A stretch of 64,000 bases of DNA, from positions 7,204,887 to 7,268,886 of the forward strand of contig CM034392.1 of NCBI GenBank assembly GCA_019925095.2, in the 5' to 3' direction. A model generated the notes under the pieces. That model did no database searches. It was not told the DNA's origin and saw nothing but the letters and a program-made list of their open reading frames with translations. The stretch comes from Dendrolimus kikuchii (taxonomy: Eukaryota; Arthropoda; Insecta; Lepidoptera; Lasiocampidae). The first letter of the stretch is position 1, and each line of letters opens with the position of its first letter. Made by a program: the position numbers and the translations under genes. Shown here one piece after another: positions 63,661-64,000 of the stretch.

Positions 63661-64000
63661 AATTTATATAGATATAGTGTGAATTATCTAAAATATAACG
63701 ATATTCCATCAATAATAAAACTTAACCTACATACAAAATACTTGTGTGATAATTTTTTGGAAGTCTTCTTAATAACTATTTCTAAAAGGTGACATCTAGT
63801 CAAGTAGGACTTAATAGCTTTTCAAAGATATCTACATTTTTAAATGAGCTATTATTGTTTTTCCTATTAAGTGTTTAATTCAGTTAAGCATACTCAATAC
63901 AAAATCACGTAGATCTTCCTACATTTACTTAAAAAAATAAAAACGTTATTATTTTTATATTACCATTGCATTACCAAAGTTATCCCAAGAACAGATTTTC

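Overview
The window is an AT-rich, intron-rich stretch of an insect nuclear genome, almost certainly a moth or butterfly (Lepidoptera). The grounds are two spliced animal genes, tRNA-Asp genes with A and B boxes, and a dense load of repeat types I associate with Lepidoptera: R1-like and RTE-like LINE fragments, SINE-like units, A|TC...CTAG|T Helitron-like units, solo LTRs and palindromic MITEs. Nothing prokaryotic is present. No search could be run, so family names rest on motifs and recall.

Region 1 (1-3.1 kb): a 5'-truncated R1-like LINE on the minus strand whose reverse-transcriptase frame is open for 886 codons. Region 2 (3.87-25.02 kb, plus strand): the last 20 exons of a nitric oxide synthase gene (NOS), 1,073 residues from the heme-ligand exon to the stop codon. 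All exon phases join. One intron uses a GC donor. The N-terminal part (about 130 residues by comparison with insect NOS of about 1,200) is upstream of the window. Its introns hold SINEs, LINE fragments, a solo LTR and MITEs. Region 3 (27.84-34.49 kb, minus strand): a complete four-exon gene for a 238-residue homologue of CFAP299, a cilia and flagella protein, convergent with NOS.

Region 4 (34.5-54 kb): mostly repeats, plus two clusters of tRNA-Asp(GTC): two intact genes and one decayed copy in a 145-bp tandem array at 42.69-43.05 kb, and two intact genes in opposite orientation at 52.49 and 53.01 kb. There is a 413-bp GC-rich fold-back element at 46.0-46.4 kb and a nested SINE insertion at 49.8-50.4 kb. 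Coding-like patches at 37.4-37.9 kb (minus) remain unassigned. Region 5 (54-64 kb): two phase-compatible exon-like segments on the plus strand (54.9 and 56.9 kb) from an unrecognised gene, a second solo LTR with the same ATAT target duplication, and a 15-copy array of a 116-bp repeat at 59.71-61.45 kb with alternating A/B subunits.

NOS and CFAP299 face each other across about 2.8 kb of intergenic DNA. There is no sign that they share a pathway. The novelty here is mainly structural: tandem higher-order repeats, long perfect hairpins, nested mobile elements, and uncharacterised exon candidates.
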